A stretch of 64,000 nucleotides of DNA from Lachnospiraceae bacterium (GTDB lineage: Bacteria; Bacillota; Clostridia; Lachnospirales; Lachnospiraceae). How positions within the stretch are numbered: the first letter of the stretch is position 1; each line of letters begins with the position of its first letter. The DNA is taken from NCBI GenBank assembly GCA_900199595.1, contig FZRB01000016.1:1-64000 (forward strand), in the 5' to 3' direction. Shown one piece after another: positions 26,189 to 33,750 of the stretch. The notes under the pieces are model-generated. The model worked only from the letters and a program-made list of their open reading frames with translations. It was not told the origin of the DNA and ran no database searches. A program made the position numbers and the translations under genes.

Positions 26189-26237
26189 GGGCTATGTTAC
26201 CATAGCCCATGAAATATGATGCCACCGCAGCGGCATC
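26189..26237 (-). terminator. Double hairpin downstream of the phosphoesterase gene
   Basis: Two adjacent perfect hairpins: GATGCC/GGCATC (26218-26237) and GGGCTATG-TTAC-CATAGCCC (26189-26208). They lie about 110 bp past the phosphoesterase stop. Only a weak T-rich tail follows, so termination is plausible but not certain. The remainder of 26036-26344 shows no gene. Confidence 0.5.
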
Positions 26238-26344
26238 ACTGCTTTTTGAACGTCCACTTACGGCAGGACTCTCCATCTGTCTTTATTCTAACAAAATCAC
26301 AAGTTTGGTCAAGAGGGGTTTAGAATTTCGTAGTATAAAAATTA

Positions 26345-27289
26345 TTATTCTTCCGCACTATGGTCAAGTACATCCGTCAGGGAAAGATGCTTAAATAATG
26401 TATCACCGCTCATGACATCTATTGATACATGACCGCCCGGATAATGATCTATGATTTCCACTGTGCCATCACGGATCTCATCCTGGTCAGATTCGTGATA
26501 TCTGATTTTGAACTTGACCCGGTCACCTACTTTATAATTCCTGATATCCAATCTGGGATCTGGCTGCTTCTCCGGTTCACCGTTACCATCTGCAAATCCC
26601 CATTGTTTTGAAACAGTATCTACCCAGATAAATCGCTGGTCTCCGATAGGATTCCCATTACGGTATGTTGAAAAATTATCTACAGTAACCAATTCACCAA
26701 AGAAATCTGTTTTCCTAACCGGTGTATGTCCTACCACCTGCAGATATCCCACCGGATACATTTCAATTCTGCCATCCTGTGGTCTTACCCAAATCGGTGA
26801 TGCATCACACCACAGTTCATCTCTTCGGAAGCTGTTGATCTTTTCAAGAAGTTCATCTATATCACCGCCATAATTCGGCAGAAAGTGCGATACAAATATC
26901 TCCGTCAAACCTGCATGGCTGAAAAGAACCTTATCTACTCGATGAATATAAGCGATATTCCCTGCCGGTAAAAGCTTTTCAAGTTTTGATATTCCTTCAA
27001 GCACTACCTGTCTTGCATAATCAGAATACCCTGACTCCCGAGCCTCCCAGATGTAACTCACATCATGGTTTCCGTAGCAAAACAGAAAATTTGGATGTCG
27101 ATTTATAAATCTCTCAAGCGCATCAAATGTCTCCGAATACAATCTCAGGTTCTTTTCCTGATCCCAGTCATCTACGAGATCTCCCAGACAGACGATTTTG
27201 TCATATTCGTTTTGAGAAAGCAGTTCTTCTGCCTTATCAAATATCCAAGGTTTCAGATGCACATCCGGGATTACAAAAACCTTACTCAT
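26345..27289 (-). CDS. Calcineurin-like metallophosphoesterase with an extra C-terminal domain
   Basis: The 314-residue protein has the two-metal phosphoesterase motifs in order: DVH (9-11), GDLVDD (36-41), GNHD (73-76), SHAG (124-127) and GHTP (187-190). After residue about 250 comes an additional beta-rich domain (YKVGDRVKFKIRYHE, DGTVEIIDHYPGGHVSIDVM) of SH3/KOW appearance. It may act on nucleic acid ends or nucleotides. It is the last intact gene of a run that includes an RNA ligase, and related phosphatases prepare RNA ends for ligation, so an RNA-repair role is inferred. Confidence 0.85.
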   Translation of the reverse strand: MSKVFVIPDVHLKPWIFDKAEELLSQNEYDKIVCLGDLVDDWDQEKNLRLYSETFDALERFINRHPNFLFCYGNHDVSYIWEARESGYSDYARQVVLEGISKLEKLLPAGNIAYIHRVDKVLFSHAGLTEIFVSHFLPNYGGDIDELLEKINSFRRDELWCDASPIWVRPQDGRIEMYPVGYLQVVGHTPVRKTDFFGELVTVDNFSTYRNGNPIGDQRFIWVDTVSKQWGFADGNGEPEKQPDPRLDIRNYKVGDRVKFKIRYHESDQDEIRDGTVEIIDHYPGGHVSIDVMSGDTLFKHLSLTDVLDHSAEE

Positions 27290-27325
27290 TACGTTTCATC
27301 TTCCTTTCCACAGCACGATCTATTG

Positions 27326-27475
27326 TCACGCGATGAATACTGAATATATATTTGAAAACAGAGATGTCATCTGATCACTGTCTTCTTCCGTAACTCTCTG
27401 TGATGCAAAAAGATCTATCGTTTCGCTTTCCTTAAAAAGAGGATATCCGGAACAAACAATTCTTAAAAGTCTCAT
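27326..27475 (-). pseudogene. N-terminal stub of an AAA-family ATPase
   Basis: The 49-residue frame reads MRLLRIVCSGYPLFKESETI and later VTEEDSDQMTSLFSNIY, which I recognise as the opening strand region of ATPases whose P-loop follows about 15 residues later. Here the frame breaks after SNIY and stops before any Walker A, so only the stub remains. It sits between the phosphoesterase and the zinc-ribbon protein. The 170 bp upstream (27476-27644) are AT-rich with a partial CGTAATTA/TAATTACG repeat. Confidence 0.6.
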
Positions 27476-27644
27476 ATTTAACCTCGCTTTGTATTATTTA
27501 CATTTTTGGCGTAATTACTCACCGATATTTTATACGACGATGCCTATTATGCCAATCATTAATTACGAGTTTCGCGTAAATAATCGCAAACGCTTTGTTC
27601 TTGTTTATTATAGAAAGCATGCTTGTAAAAGCTGTCAGAGGTAT

Positions 27645-28283
27645 CTATCCAAAAAGTTTCTCTTGTCTTGCGATGATCTTATTTATGGTATCCGAGAAAT
27701 CGCGTTTTTCCTCATAATCTCCGCGATCTGCAGAAAAGTGTTTATATACTGCGATCATGTCAAGCTTCTGCTCTTCCTTCTTAAGATTCTTGTAGGGCGT
27801 ATACTTAAACTCCCGGTCCGGATGATTCTTTTCATGCCATCTTTTTTGTCTTACAATCCTCTTGTTATAGCAATCTTCACACAATGGTTCTACCCATCCT
27901 CCGGTAAGCACCGGTACATTCATACGACCGCATTCGATACAAAAATAACCGGAAATATGATCATATTTAGATTCCAGATCTGACACTTCTCTCGGCGCAG
28001 CATTTGAGTATAGCCTCAATGTTCCGTATTTTTCCTTTACCTGGATCCACTGGAATTGATTGAGATAATTATTTCTGATCAGCACCTCTCTGTATTCTTC
28101 AAGCATGATCTTACCAAAAGCTCTTTTCCATCCCGTCGGAACATCGTCATACATCGTGAAATTATAGCTTTGGATTCTCTTCCAATGCCAGTCCACAGGC
28201 CATATCCATGGATATCGTTCTATCAACTTTTTGTTTCTTAGCCTTTCAGCTTTTCTTTTTTTCGCTTCACCTTTTCTGCTCAT
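27645..28283 (-). CDS. Unknown protein with a zinc-ribbon-like CxxC pair
   Basis: The 212-residue soluble, basic protein starts MSRKGEAKKRKAERLRNKKL. The middle carries CIECGRMNVP and EPLCEDCYNKR (residues about 117-145), a probable zinc ribbon, preceded by WIQVKEKYGTLRLY. I do not recognise a named family; similar proteins occur singly in Firmicute accessory regions. It is 28 bp from the next gene in the RNA-ligase run, so it may be a nucleic-acid-binding partner; this is inference. Confidence 0.65.
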   Translation of the reverse strand: MSRKGEAKKRKAERLRNKKLIERYPWIWPVDWHWKRIQSYNFTMYDDVPTGWKRAFGKIMLEEYREVLIRNNYLNQFQWIQVKEKYGTLRLYSNAAPREVSDLESKYDHISGYFCIECGRMNVPVLTGGWVEPLCEDCYNKRIVRQKRWHEKNHPDREFKYTPYKNLKKEEQKLDMIAVYKHFSADRGDYEEKRDFSDTINKIIARQEKLFG

Positions 28284-28310
28284 ACATAACGCCCCTTGAA
28301 CTTACAAATA

Positions 28311-28976
28311 TCAGTCCCACAAAGAAAAAAAGTATTCCTTCAACATGTCAATTGCCTCGTCCTTGCATTCTTCTCTATATTTTTCAAGCTTATCGTCCTC
28401 TACCCGATGCTTCTCATAGATTTCTTTGTATTCAGGTATTTCATCCATGAAATGGATTGTTCCTCCGCCACCTCTTTTTTTGTTTTCTTCCAGTTCAGCT
28501 TTCGTCTGTAGCTTTTCGCCAAGAAAACCGTACTTTTCATCAAATTCAGAGAACGCATTAATATACTCATCTTCGTACGGATTCTTTTTGGAGCAGGTTT
28601 CTTCGTCGGTTTCCCTCCAAAGAAAAATCATCCGATTGAGTATTTTATCCCATTCGTCATGACAGGTATCATTCATAAGGATCCCATCTTCATTTGTATA
28701 ATTCTCCCCAAAGTAACCCGGTGAACCATGGCGACTATCCTTCAAATGCCGGAACATGTCAGGCATCAGTTCCTGCAAATATGAAAACATACTCCATACA
28801 TCACAATCTGCATACCCTCGGACAACCCTCTGTCTGCTCCATTTCAAGCACCTCCCGAAATGCTTGATCATCGCAATTATCCTACTCTTTTCACCAAGTC
28901 CTGCCATAGCAAATTCGTGACGGTTCCATATGTTTAAGGTACGCTCCGGTAATCTCTTTTTTCGCTTAAAACACAT
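28311..28976 (-). CDS. Unknown protein immediately after the RNA ligase gene
   Basis: The 221-residue soluble protein is rich in charged residues and aromatics. Its N-terminal half has HEFAMAGLGEKSRIIAMIKH and RGYADCDVWSMFSYLQELMP; the C-terminal half is a probable coiled helix (EDDKLEKYREECKDEAIDML). The ATG follows GAGGGATAG, which contains the ligase stop, so the two are translationally linked. I know of no assigned function. The tight coupling is the best clue that it works with the ligase. Confidence 0.65.
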   Translation of the reverse strand: MCFKRKKRLPERTLNIWNRHEFAMAGLGEKSRIIAMIKHFGRCLKWSRQRVVRGYADCDVWSMFSYLQELMPDMFRHLKDSRHGSPGYFGENYTNEDGILMNDTCHDEWDKILNRMIFLWRETDEETCSKKNPYEDEYINAFSEFDEKYGFLGEKLQTKAELEENKKRGGGGTIHFMDEIPEYKEIYEKHRVEDDKLEKYREECKDEAIDMLKEYFFSLWD

Positions 28977-28979
28977 TTA

Positions 28980-30026
28980 CTATCCCTCGTTCTTCAAAAG
29001 GTATTTGTTGCTCACAACCTTCATGGAAAGAGCAGCACTGATTCTTTCATTAAATACCGGTTCCGTTGGACGTATTACAATGCCTTCCTTCTTTCCACCT
29101 TTTGGGTATTCTCCGTCTGCCCTTTCAAGTAATACTTCCACTGTTGGATACTTTGATGGCAGATCCATACCAACCTCTTCAACCGGAACCATCATCAATC
29201 CTAATGAGTCACAGATTTCCTGCATCTTACGAAGTCCTACTCTCTCTCCATTGATACGTATCGTAAACACATACCATTCAGGTCTTGTCAGCTTCAATCT
29301 GTTCTGTTGGATTCCCGGAGCACACAGTTCTCCTTGTATGGTCAGTAAGTGCAGGCCGTTTTCCTCATAATACTTCCGAAGCTTGCTTTCAATATCCTCA
29401 CGCTTAACCAGATCATAAAATGCACTCTTACCATCATCCTTGTACTCATAATTATGACCGGTCACATGGAAGCCGTCCTCATCTATGGACACTGAATGAG
29501 AAGAACCATCCATCTTTGTAGTGATGTAATACTCCAGGCCTGCAAAATCTCTGATCAGATCCGGTTCAGCCTGAACCCTGGTCTCATCGGTATGCGGCAC
29601 ATCGATTGGAAGTGTTCCAATCACAGTTCCGCCGGTAGTCACCTTCTCCTCAATTTCCCACTTACGTACTCCAAGGATTTCTGTTACATCTGCTCCGAGT
29701 TCAATATCTACAGGCAACTCTGGAAACTGATTGATGGGAAGCAATAGTCCCTGTGATATCTGTCCCCGGAATTTCATGGTCCGAAGTCTGAATCCTTCTC
29801 CCATAATATCCGTCTTTCGATAGCTGGATGCTCTCATAAACTCAAACTCCGGACGAATCGGCAGGAAGCTGTCTATCTCAAAATACACCGCCAGATCCAT
29901 GGGTTTGAATTGCCCCTTGTTTACTACACACTGCCATCCGAGAACGTGTGCCAACTCTATTCTATCTGCTCCTTCTATCGGTTCTACTTTCCATATTCTC
30001 TGTATGCTTGCAAGTTTTCTGCTCAT
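28980..30026 (-). CDS. RNA ligase, DRB0094 family (Rnl5-like)
   Basis: The 348-residue covalent nucleotidyltransferase has motif I KMDGSS with the adenylated Lys171, motif III-like GELCAPG (232-238), motif IV EGIVIRP (314-320) and motif V SMKVVSNKYL (334-343). The N-terminal 100 residues (ADRIELAHVLGWQCVVNKGQ) form the OB-like domain typical of the Deinococcus DRB0094 group. Such enzymes seal 3'-OH/5'-PO4 nicks in RNA bridged by DNA or RNA. All key lysines are present. Its ATG overlaps the stop of a 45-codon ORF. Neighbours suggest an RNA-repair set. Confidence 0.92.
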   Translation of the reverse strand: MSRKLASIQRIWKVEPIEGADRIELAHVLGWQCVVNKGQFKPMDLAVYFEIDSFLPIRPEFEFMRASSYRKTDIMGEGFRLRTMKFRGQISQGLLLPINQFPELPVDIELGADVTEILGVRKWEIEEKVTTGGTVIGTLPIDVPHTDETRVQAEPDLIRDFAGLEYYITTKMDGSSHSVSIDEDGFHVTGHNYEYKDDGKSAFYDLVKREDIESKLRKYYEENGLHLLTIQGELCAPGIQQNRLKLTRPEWYVFTIRINGERVGLRKMQEICDSLGLMMVPVEEVGMDLPSKYPTVEVLLERADGEYPKGGKKEGIVIRPTEPVFNERISAALSMKVVSNKYLLKNEG

Positions 30027-30160
30027 AATTCTATTCCTTTCACTATCTTATAATGTCCAAACATTTTCATCATATCGTCAATGCCGGATACGATGCCGAG
30101 CGCTTTGGCTCCATTTTCTTTGACCTGTGGTAAAAGCGGCTTCTCTATATCGTATTTCAA
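30023..30160 (-). CDS. Small ORF coupled to the RNA ligase (45 aa)
   Basis: A TTG at 30160, with AGAGGATGG upstream, opens a 45-residue frame containing KPLLPQVKENGAKALGIVSG and ending FGHYKIVKGIEL. Its TGA overlaps the ligase ATG. There is no ATG alternative before MMKMF. The sequence looks like real protein and could be a small partner, or the tail of a truncated gene whose start was lost next to the broken XRE gene. Confidence 0.45.
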   Translation of the reverse strand: MKYDIEKPLLPQVKENGAKALGIVSGIDDMMKMFGHYKIVKGIEL

Positions 30161-30181
30161 ATAAAGTAACCATCCTCTTTC

Positions 30182-30502
30182 TTATGCGGCTCGCAGTTGC
30201 TTGATTCTTTCATAATAAACGTAGATACGAGCACAAGCCGGATCGCAGAATGGTACATACACAAACTTCCTGTTACCTCGCATTATTGCATCTACAGGCA
30301 TACGAAAAAGTTCACTGAGTGCATATATGTTGTCCAAAGTAGGCATTGTCATTCCGTCAAACTAGTGATAGATTCCCTGGGGTGTACTGAATCCCAGAAA
30401 GTTCTGTACATCTTTTACCGAAAGTCCCTTTGCCTGCATTATACGTTTGATATTCTGTCCAGTCCGGAGCATATCTATAAACGGATATTTTCTTCTCATC
30501 AT
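30182..30502 (-). pseudogene. XRE-type HTH protein interrupted by an in-frame amber codon
   Basis: The frame from ATG 30502 reads an HTH protein: IKRIMQAKGLSVKDVQNFLG, FSTPQGIYH, then TAG at 30364-30362, then FDGMTMPTLDNIYALSELFR and MPVDAIMRGN to a TAA at 30182. The expected residue is Trp (YHWFDG in relatives), so a single TGG-to-TAG change explains it. Total length is 106 codons. It may be inactive, or produce only the 46-residue HTH part. It lies upstream of the RNA-ligase run on the same strand. Confidence 0.8.
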
Positions 30503-30605
30503 TTATTTACTCCTTATATAATCCTTCTTAAAATAACACTTCACGTTATTATAATATCTGCCGTTCTGGTTGTCATTATACGTGTAGTATAAAACCACGC
30601 TGTAT

Positions 30606-30716
30606 TCATCCCCCTTCCGCTTCTTCATTCTTTTTCTTCCAATCAGCAAGAAGCTCAAGAAGTTCCTTTTTTCTTTCTTCTTCCCGCTCTTCCTTCGATC
30701 TTTTCGCCATGATCAT
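30606..30716 (-). CDS. Small charged coiled-coil ORF (36 aa)
   Basis: ATG at 30716 behind an ideal GAAAGGAGG encodes 36 residues: MIMAKRSKEEREEERKKELL then ELLADWKKKN and a short acidic end. It is almost entirely helical and alternates Lys/Arg with Glu. The position just downstream of a terminator with a strong SD suggests deliberate translation. Function unknown. Confidence 0.55.
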   Translation of the reverse strand: MIMAKRSKEEREEERKKELLELLADWKKKNEEAEGG

Positions 30717-30769
30717 GAGCCTCCTTTCGAATGAAAAAATGTTTACAAGTTGCCCCAAGCACGAAAAAA

Positions 30770-30803
30770 GGCACCTACTCTAGATTTCTCTAAAGTAAGT
30801 GCC
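30770..30803 (-). terminator. Terminator overlapping the end of the 50-residue membrane ORF
   Basis: Arms beginning GGCACCTACT and ending AGTAAGTGCC pair with wobbles; on the minus strand CCTTTTTTC follows. The stop codon of the small membrane ORF (30790-30792) lies inside the stem. Confidence 0.85.
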
Positions 30804-30942
30804 TTTCGTCCAGAAGTTTCGTTTTCTTTTTATCATTAGCCTCTTCGAATAGTAAAAAGCCAACTCCTATACACATCCCCGCGACAAGAATTATGACCTT
30901 TACTGATACTGGAAGATTAATAATCTGATCCATGCTCCACAT
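30790..30942 (-). CDS. Small single-span membrane protein (50 aa)
   Basis: ATG at 30942 behind GAAAGGAGG encodes 50 residues with one hydrophobic helix (VKVIILVAGMCIGVGFLLF, residues about 14-32) and a charged tail (ANDKKKTKLLDERHLL). Size and layout resemble small toxin-like or regulatory membrane peptides, though I cannot place the family. It lies between two terminators, so it has either its own promoter or read-through expression. Confidence 0.6.
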   Translation of the reverse strand: MWSMDQIINLPVSVKVIILVAGMCIGVGFLLFEEANDKKKTKLLDERHLL

Positions 30943-30966
30943 ATTGCCTCCTTTCAACGAAAAAAA

Positions 30967-30998
30967 GGAGCCTACAAGTATTCCTACTCATAGACACC
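30967..30998 (-). terminator. Terminator after the 71-residue membrane protein gene
   Basis: On the minus strand GGTGTCTATGAGTA pairs with TACTTGTAGGCTCC (one mismatch plus wobbles) around GGAA, followed by TTTTTTC. It lies 12 bp after the stop at 31011. Confidence 0.8.
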
Positions 30999-31010
30999 AT
31001 ATCGCTGTTT

Positions 31011-31226
31011 TTATTTTTGAATATGCTCTTTATATTTTATGATGTTAAATATATTTATGAACTGTCCAACCAATATAAATGAAAGTTGGATATATGTCTT
31101 TGTCACGAATATATTAGCCATATCTAGAAACATCAATCCAAGTCCTATCAAACATAAGATTACGGAAATAGTCCATGTTACAACCGCACTCTTTGGTAAG
31201 TCTTTATAACCTTTTACTTTAACCAT
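31011..31226 (-). CDS. Two-helix small membrane protein (71 aa)
   Basis: The 71-residue protein has two hydrophobic helices (VVTWTISVILCLIGLGLMFL and YIQLSFILVGQFINIFNII), a basic N-terminus (MVKVKGYKDLPKS) and a basic C-terminus. SD GGAGGTAG is well placed. It follows the 87-residue membrane protein by 40 bp and probably forms a pair with it. No family recognised; bacteriocin-immunity-like or phage-holin-like proteins have this size, but nothing proves that. Confidence 0.65.
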   Translation of the reverse strand: MVKVKGYKDLPKSAVVTWTISVILCLIGLGLMFLDMANIFVTKTYIQLSFILVGQFINIFNIIKYKEHIQK

Positions 31227-31266
31227 TTTCTCTACCTCCGATTATTCATTATAATTCACTGTTATA

Positions 31267-31530
31267 CTATGCAATATATGTATTAACTGATTCTAACTTT
31301 TTTTCTTTGTTCCACTTAATGAAGTAATCTACAGCAATACTTCCAAACACTACTGCGATTGCTATATCTGACCAGAAGTTCCAGCCAAGTTTATTACCTG
31401 AAGATCTGGAACCTACCAGATCCATTCCTGCATTGAATAACCATAGAACTGTTGTTATTGAATGAAGTATTGCACACACCTTTGCTGATGTAACCTTTGT
31501 TTCTTTCGTTTCCTTAATTTCCTTTGCCAT
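31267..31530 (-). CDS. Small membrane protein (87 aa)
   Basis: The start is placed at ATG 31530 (MAKEIKETKETK) because GTGGAGG just upstream is its SD rather than a GTG start. The charged N-terminus is followed by hydrophobic segments around VCAILHSITTVLWLFNAGM and FWSDIAIAVVFGSIAVDYFI, and a Lys/Glu tail. It probably pairs with the 71-residue protein downstream. Function unknown. Confidence 0.65.
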   Translation of the reverse strand: MAKEIKETKETKVTSAKVCAILHSITTVLWLFNAGMDLVGSRSSGNKLGWNFWSDIAIAVVFGSIAVDYFIKWNKEKKLESVNTYIA

Positions 31531-31975
31531 TTTCGTATCCTCCACTAATCTTTATATATTTGCGCGATTCAAACGCTTTGATTTATCTTGTGCCATATCG
31601 CTTTCAGCGATATGCAATCCTTCCTATGGAAGTCTTGGTTCTGCTTTGCAGAACGCATCCTCGTTTCACTCGGACCACCGATTACTTTGTAATCGGTAGC
31701 TTCGATGATTGGATAATACACCAAGCCGAGGATACATATATCAAATCTGGTGCGAATGGGATAAAAGTTGTTGTAAATGGTATTTATATTATTTTAGGCA
31801 AAAAATATTGAAAAGGTATTCCTATAACACTGCCATGTTCGCACCTCCATTTTCTTTCTTGGAGGTTAGGCTTGCCGGCTTACGTCACCTCTTGCTTACA
31901 CATGCAATTCTACGGAACTCTATGTAAAAAGTCGTTCCACAGGATTTCGAACTTTCGGTTCGAAAATATCGAACA
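31531..31975. repeat. Gene-free stretch with five short perfect hairpins
   Basis: Hairpins with 3-9 base loops occur at 31594-31614, 31638-31654 (GTTCTGC-TTT-GCAGAAC), 31677-31697 (ACCGATTAC-TTT-GTAATCGGT), 31843-31866 (ACCTCCA/TGGAGGT) and 31945-31965 (TTTCGAAC-N5-GTTCGAAA). On the minus strand GGAGGTGCGAACATGGCAGT is a strong SD plus ATG that opens only MAVL and a stop. I recall similar sequence in Firmicutes near holin-like type I toxin genes, so this may be a decayed toxin-antitoxin RNA locus. No protein-coding gene is visible. Confidence 0.45.
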
Positions 31976-32006
31976 TAAAAAAGACGCCTGCATTCTCTGC
32001 AAGCGC
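31976..32006 (-). terminator. Terminator of the AAA/DUF4143 gene
   Basis: On the minus strand GCGCTTGC, AGAGAAT loop, GCAGGCGTC, then TTTTTTATG. It lies 55 bp beyond the stop at 32061. Confidence 0.8.
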
Positions 32007-32060
32007 CCATCCATGCAATCCTAATATAACAGTTCTTCAATGCTATAATGTCACAACCTT

Positions 32061-33401
32061 TTATAAAAACGGTACCATGTATACCGGGATATAACTAATA
32101 CCATTTTCCCTCTTATAATCTTTCGTATGAACAACGTATTTTTCGCATATACGACTCCTGAATTTATCACAAAACACATCCAACGACTTATGTCCTCTGT
32201 AATTTCCCGACTTCACCTCTATAGGACAAATCTTGTTTCCCACCGAAGTCAGAAAATCTATCTCATACAAATGATTTGATGAATCACTTTCCATCGTGTA
32301 ATAGAACAGATTATCACCTTTGGCAACAAGCATCTGGGCAACGACATTTTCATAGACATAGCCCAAATTGGCTTCAAGTTTATCGGAAAGCAACTTATTA
32401 TAAATTGTATTCTCGGTATAATTCTTATCCCTGAACGCAAGCGTCACAAACAAACCTACATCGGAAGTAAACAATTTATATCTGCCCGCGTCCTTCTCTA
32501 ACGCCATACCGACTCCGGGATTATTTGCGTGATACGCTATATTGACCGTGTAAGAAGAAAGCATATCCGGCAACAGATCACGTACCTGTCCGGAACGTGT
32601 GCCTTCTCTCGCGCTTGATAATACATATCTCGAAGCATTGCCGCTTAAGTTTGCGGGTATCGCATCATATATGTCCCCCGCCAAACCGGAAGGATCGATT
32701 TTTGTAAAATCTTCTTCGTAAAGATCTACTATGTCTCTTTTGATCTCATCTACCGCCTGCAGATTATTCTGTTCTAAATATGTTTCTATGGCCTGAGGCA
32801 TTCCTCCGATCAGCATATATAATCTAAATGTCCGCATGAGACTCCTGTGGACAGAATTCCCCGCAGGTCTCTTTTTCTCCATAAGCATTTTGATCGTCCC
32901 GGTAGAAACCTCATCACCGATTGCCCACAAAAATTCCTCAAAATCCATCGGATACATAGATATTTTATGTTCTTCGCTTGGGATCAGAATATCCTTCATA
33001 TTCTTCCTGATTGATATAAGTGACCCTGTCTCAATGTATTTATATCTGCCATCGGCTACGAGATACTTTATTGCCTGCCTTGCCTTGGGAAGCAACTGGA
33101 CTTCATCAAAAATGATCACAGATTCTTTCTCAAATAATCTTGTTCCGGTCAATTGCTGCAACTGTAAAAAGAAGAAATCCAGATCATAAGTATCATCAAA
33201 TAAGTCCTTGATTGCCTTGCTGGTATGGGCAAAATCAATCATGATGTATGATTTAAACTCTTTTTTAGCGAATTCTTCCGCTATAGTCGATTTACCGACT
33301 CGTCTCGCTCCCTTAATCAGCAATGCGTACTTATCACTTCGATTTTCCTTCCATTCAAGAATCTCGCTATAGATTTTCCTTCTAAATACCGGTTTTTCCA
33401 T
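32061..33401 (-). CDS. AAA_14/DUF4143 ATP-binding protein
   Basis: The 446-residue protein has Walker A GARRVGKST (near residue 31), Walker B VIIFDEVQ (near 94-101) and sensor region IETGSLISIR. The C-terminal DUF4143 domain holds a PD-(D/E)XK-like core (YEIDFLTSVGNKICPIEVKSG). This family is widespread in anaerobes, often in accessory regions; its activity is not well established. The gene is under a promoter covered by three direct repeats, so it is tightly regulated. All key motifs are intact. Confidence 0.88.
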   Translation of the reverse strand: MEKPVFRRKIYSEILEWKENRSDKYALLIKGARRVGKSTIAEEFAKKEFKSYIMIDFAHTSKAIKDLFDDTYDLDFFFLQLQQLTGTRLFEKESVIIFDEVQLLPKARQAIKYLVADGRYKYIETGSLISIRKNMKDILIPSEEHKISMYPMDFEEFLWAIGDEVSTGTIKMLMEKKRPAGNSVHRSLMRTFRLYMLIGGMPQAIETYLEQNNLQAVDEIKRDIVDLYEEDFTKIDPSGLAGDIYDAIPANLSGNASRYVLSSAREGTRSGQVRDLLPDMLSSYTVNIAYHANNPGVGMALEKDAGRYKLFTSDVGLFVTLAFRDKNYTENTIYNKLLSDKLEANLGYVYENVVAQMLVAKGDNLFYYTMESDSSNHLYEIDFLTSVGNKICPIEVKSGNYRGHKSLDVFCDKFRSRICEKYVVHTKDYKRENGISYIPVYMVPFL

Positions 33402-33424
33402 ACTTCATCCGTCCTTTCAAACCG

Positions 33425-33512
33425 AGTATAACGCAAATCCCCATTCGTGTAAATACAATTTTAACGCAAATCCCCATTCATTTTTTTTGGATTTTTACTC
33501 AAATCCCCGTTC
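33425..33512 (-). promoter_or_regulatory. Promoter with three direct operator repeats for the AAA/DUF4143 gene
   Basis: TAACGCAAATCCCCATTC occurs at 33429-33446 and 33462-33479 (33-bp period), with a diverged third copy at 33496-33512. On the minus strand TTTACA (33453-33448), 17 bp and TATACT (33430-33425) form the promoter; the first repeat fills its spacer and part of the -10 box. Three helical turns between copies suggest cooperative repressor binding. Confidence 0.75.
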
Positions 33513-33542
33513 AGTTGACTCCGGCTGCCATAGGGTTCAGCA

Positions 33543-33749
33543 TCACCTTTTTGCACTTACAAGAGCTCTCATCTGTATCAGCATGATTTCTTTCGTACGT
33601 TCGTCCATAGAAGAAAACAGGCGCAGCATCTCCGCAGAAGATTCATCCGGCACACTTTCCTTTATCGCGCCACATACCAGGTACTCAACAGTAGTTTCCA
33701 AAATCACAGCAAACTCAGCAATCATTATAAATCGCTGATAAAGGTGCAT
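33543..33749 (-). pseudogene. C-terminal remnant of an XRE-family regulator
   Basis: The 68-residue frame reads IAEFAVILETTVEYLV and later LRLFSSMDERTKEIMLIQMR, the typical end of XRE regulators whose N-terminal HTH should precede it. No HTH is encoded upstream: the frame begins inside a 10-bp repeat array. The start codon shown is arbitrary. Most likely a deletion removed the HTH and left the operator-like array joined to the C-terminal tail. Confidence 0.65.
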
Positions 33750-33750
33750 C

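Noticed and set aside
26209-26394. Plus-strand frame overlapping the phosphoesterase end
   Set aside because: It starts within the double hairpin, has no SD, and overlaps a well-supported gene on the other strand.
31709-31927. Plus-strand 72-codon frame across the hairpin cluster
   Set aside because: No SD and it reads through two inverted repeats; such frames recur as artefacts opposite structured RNA loci.
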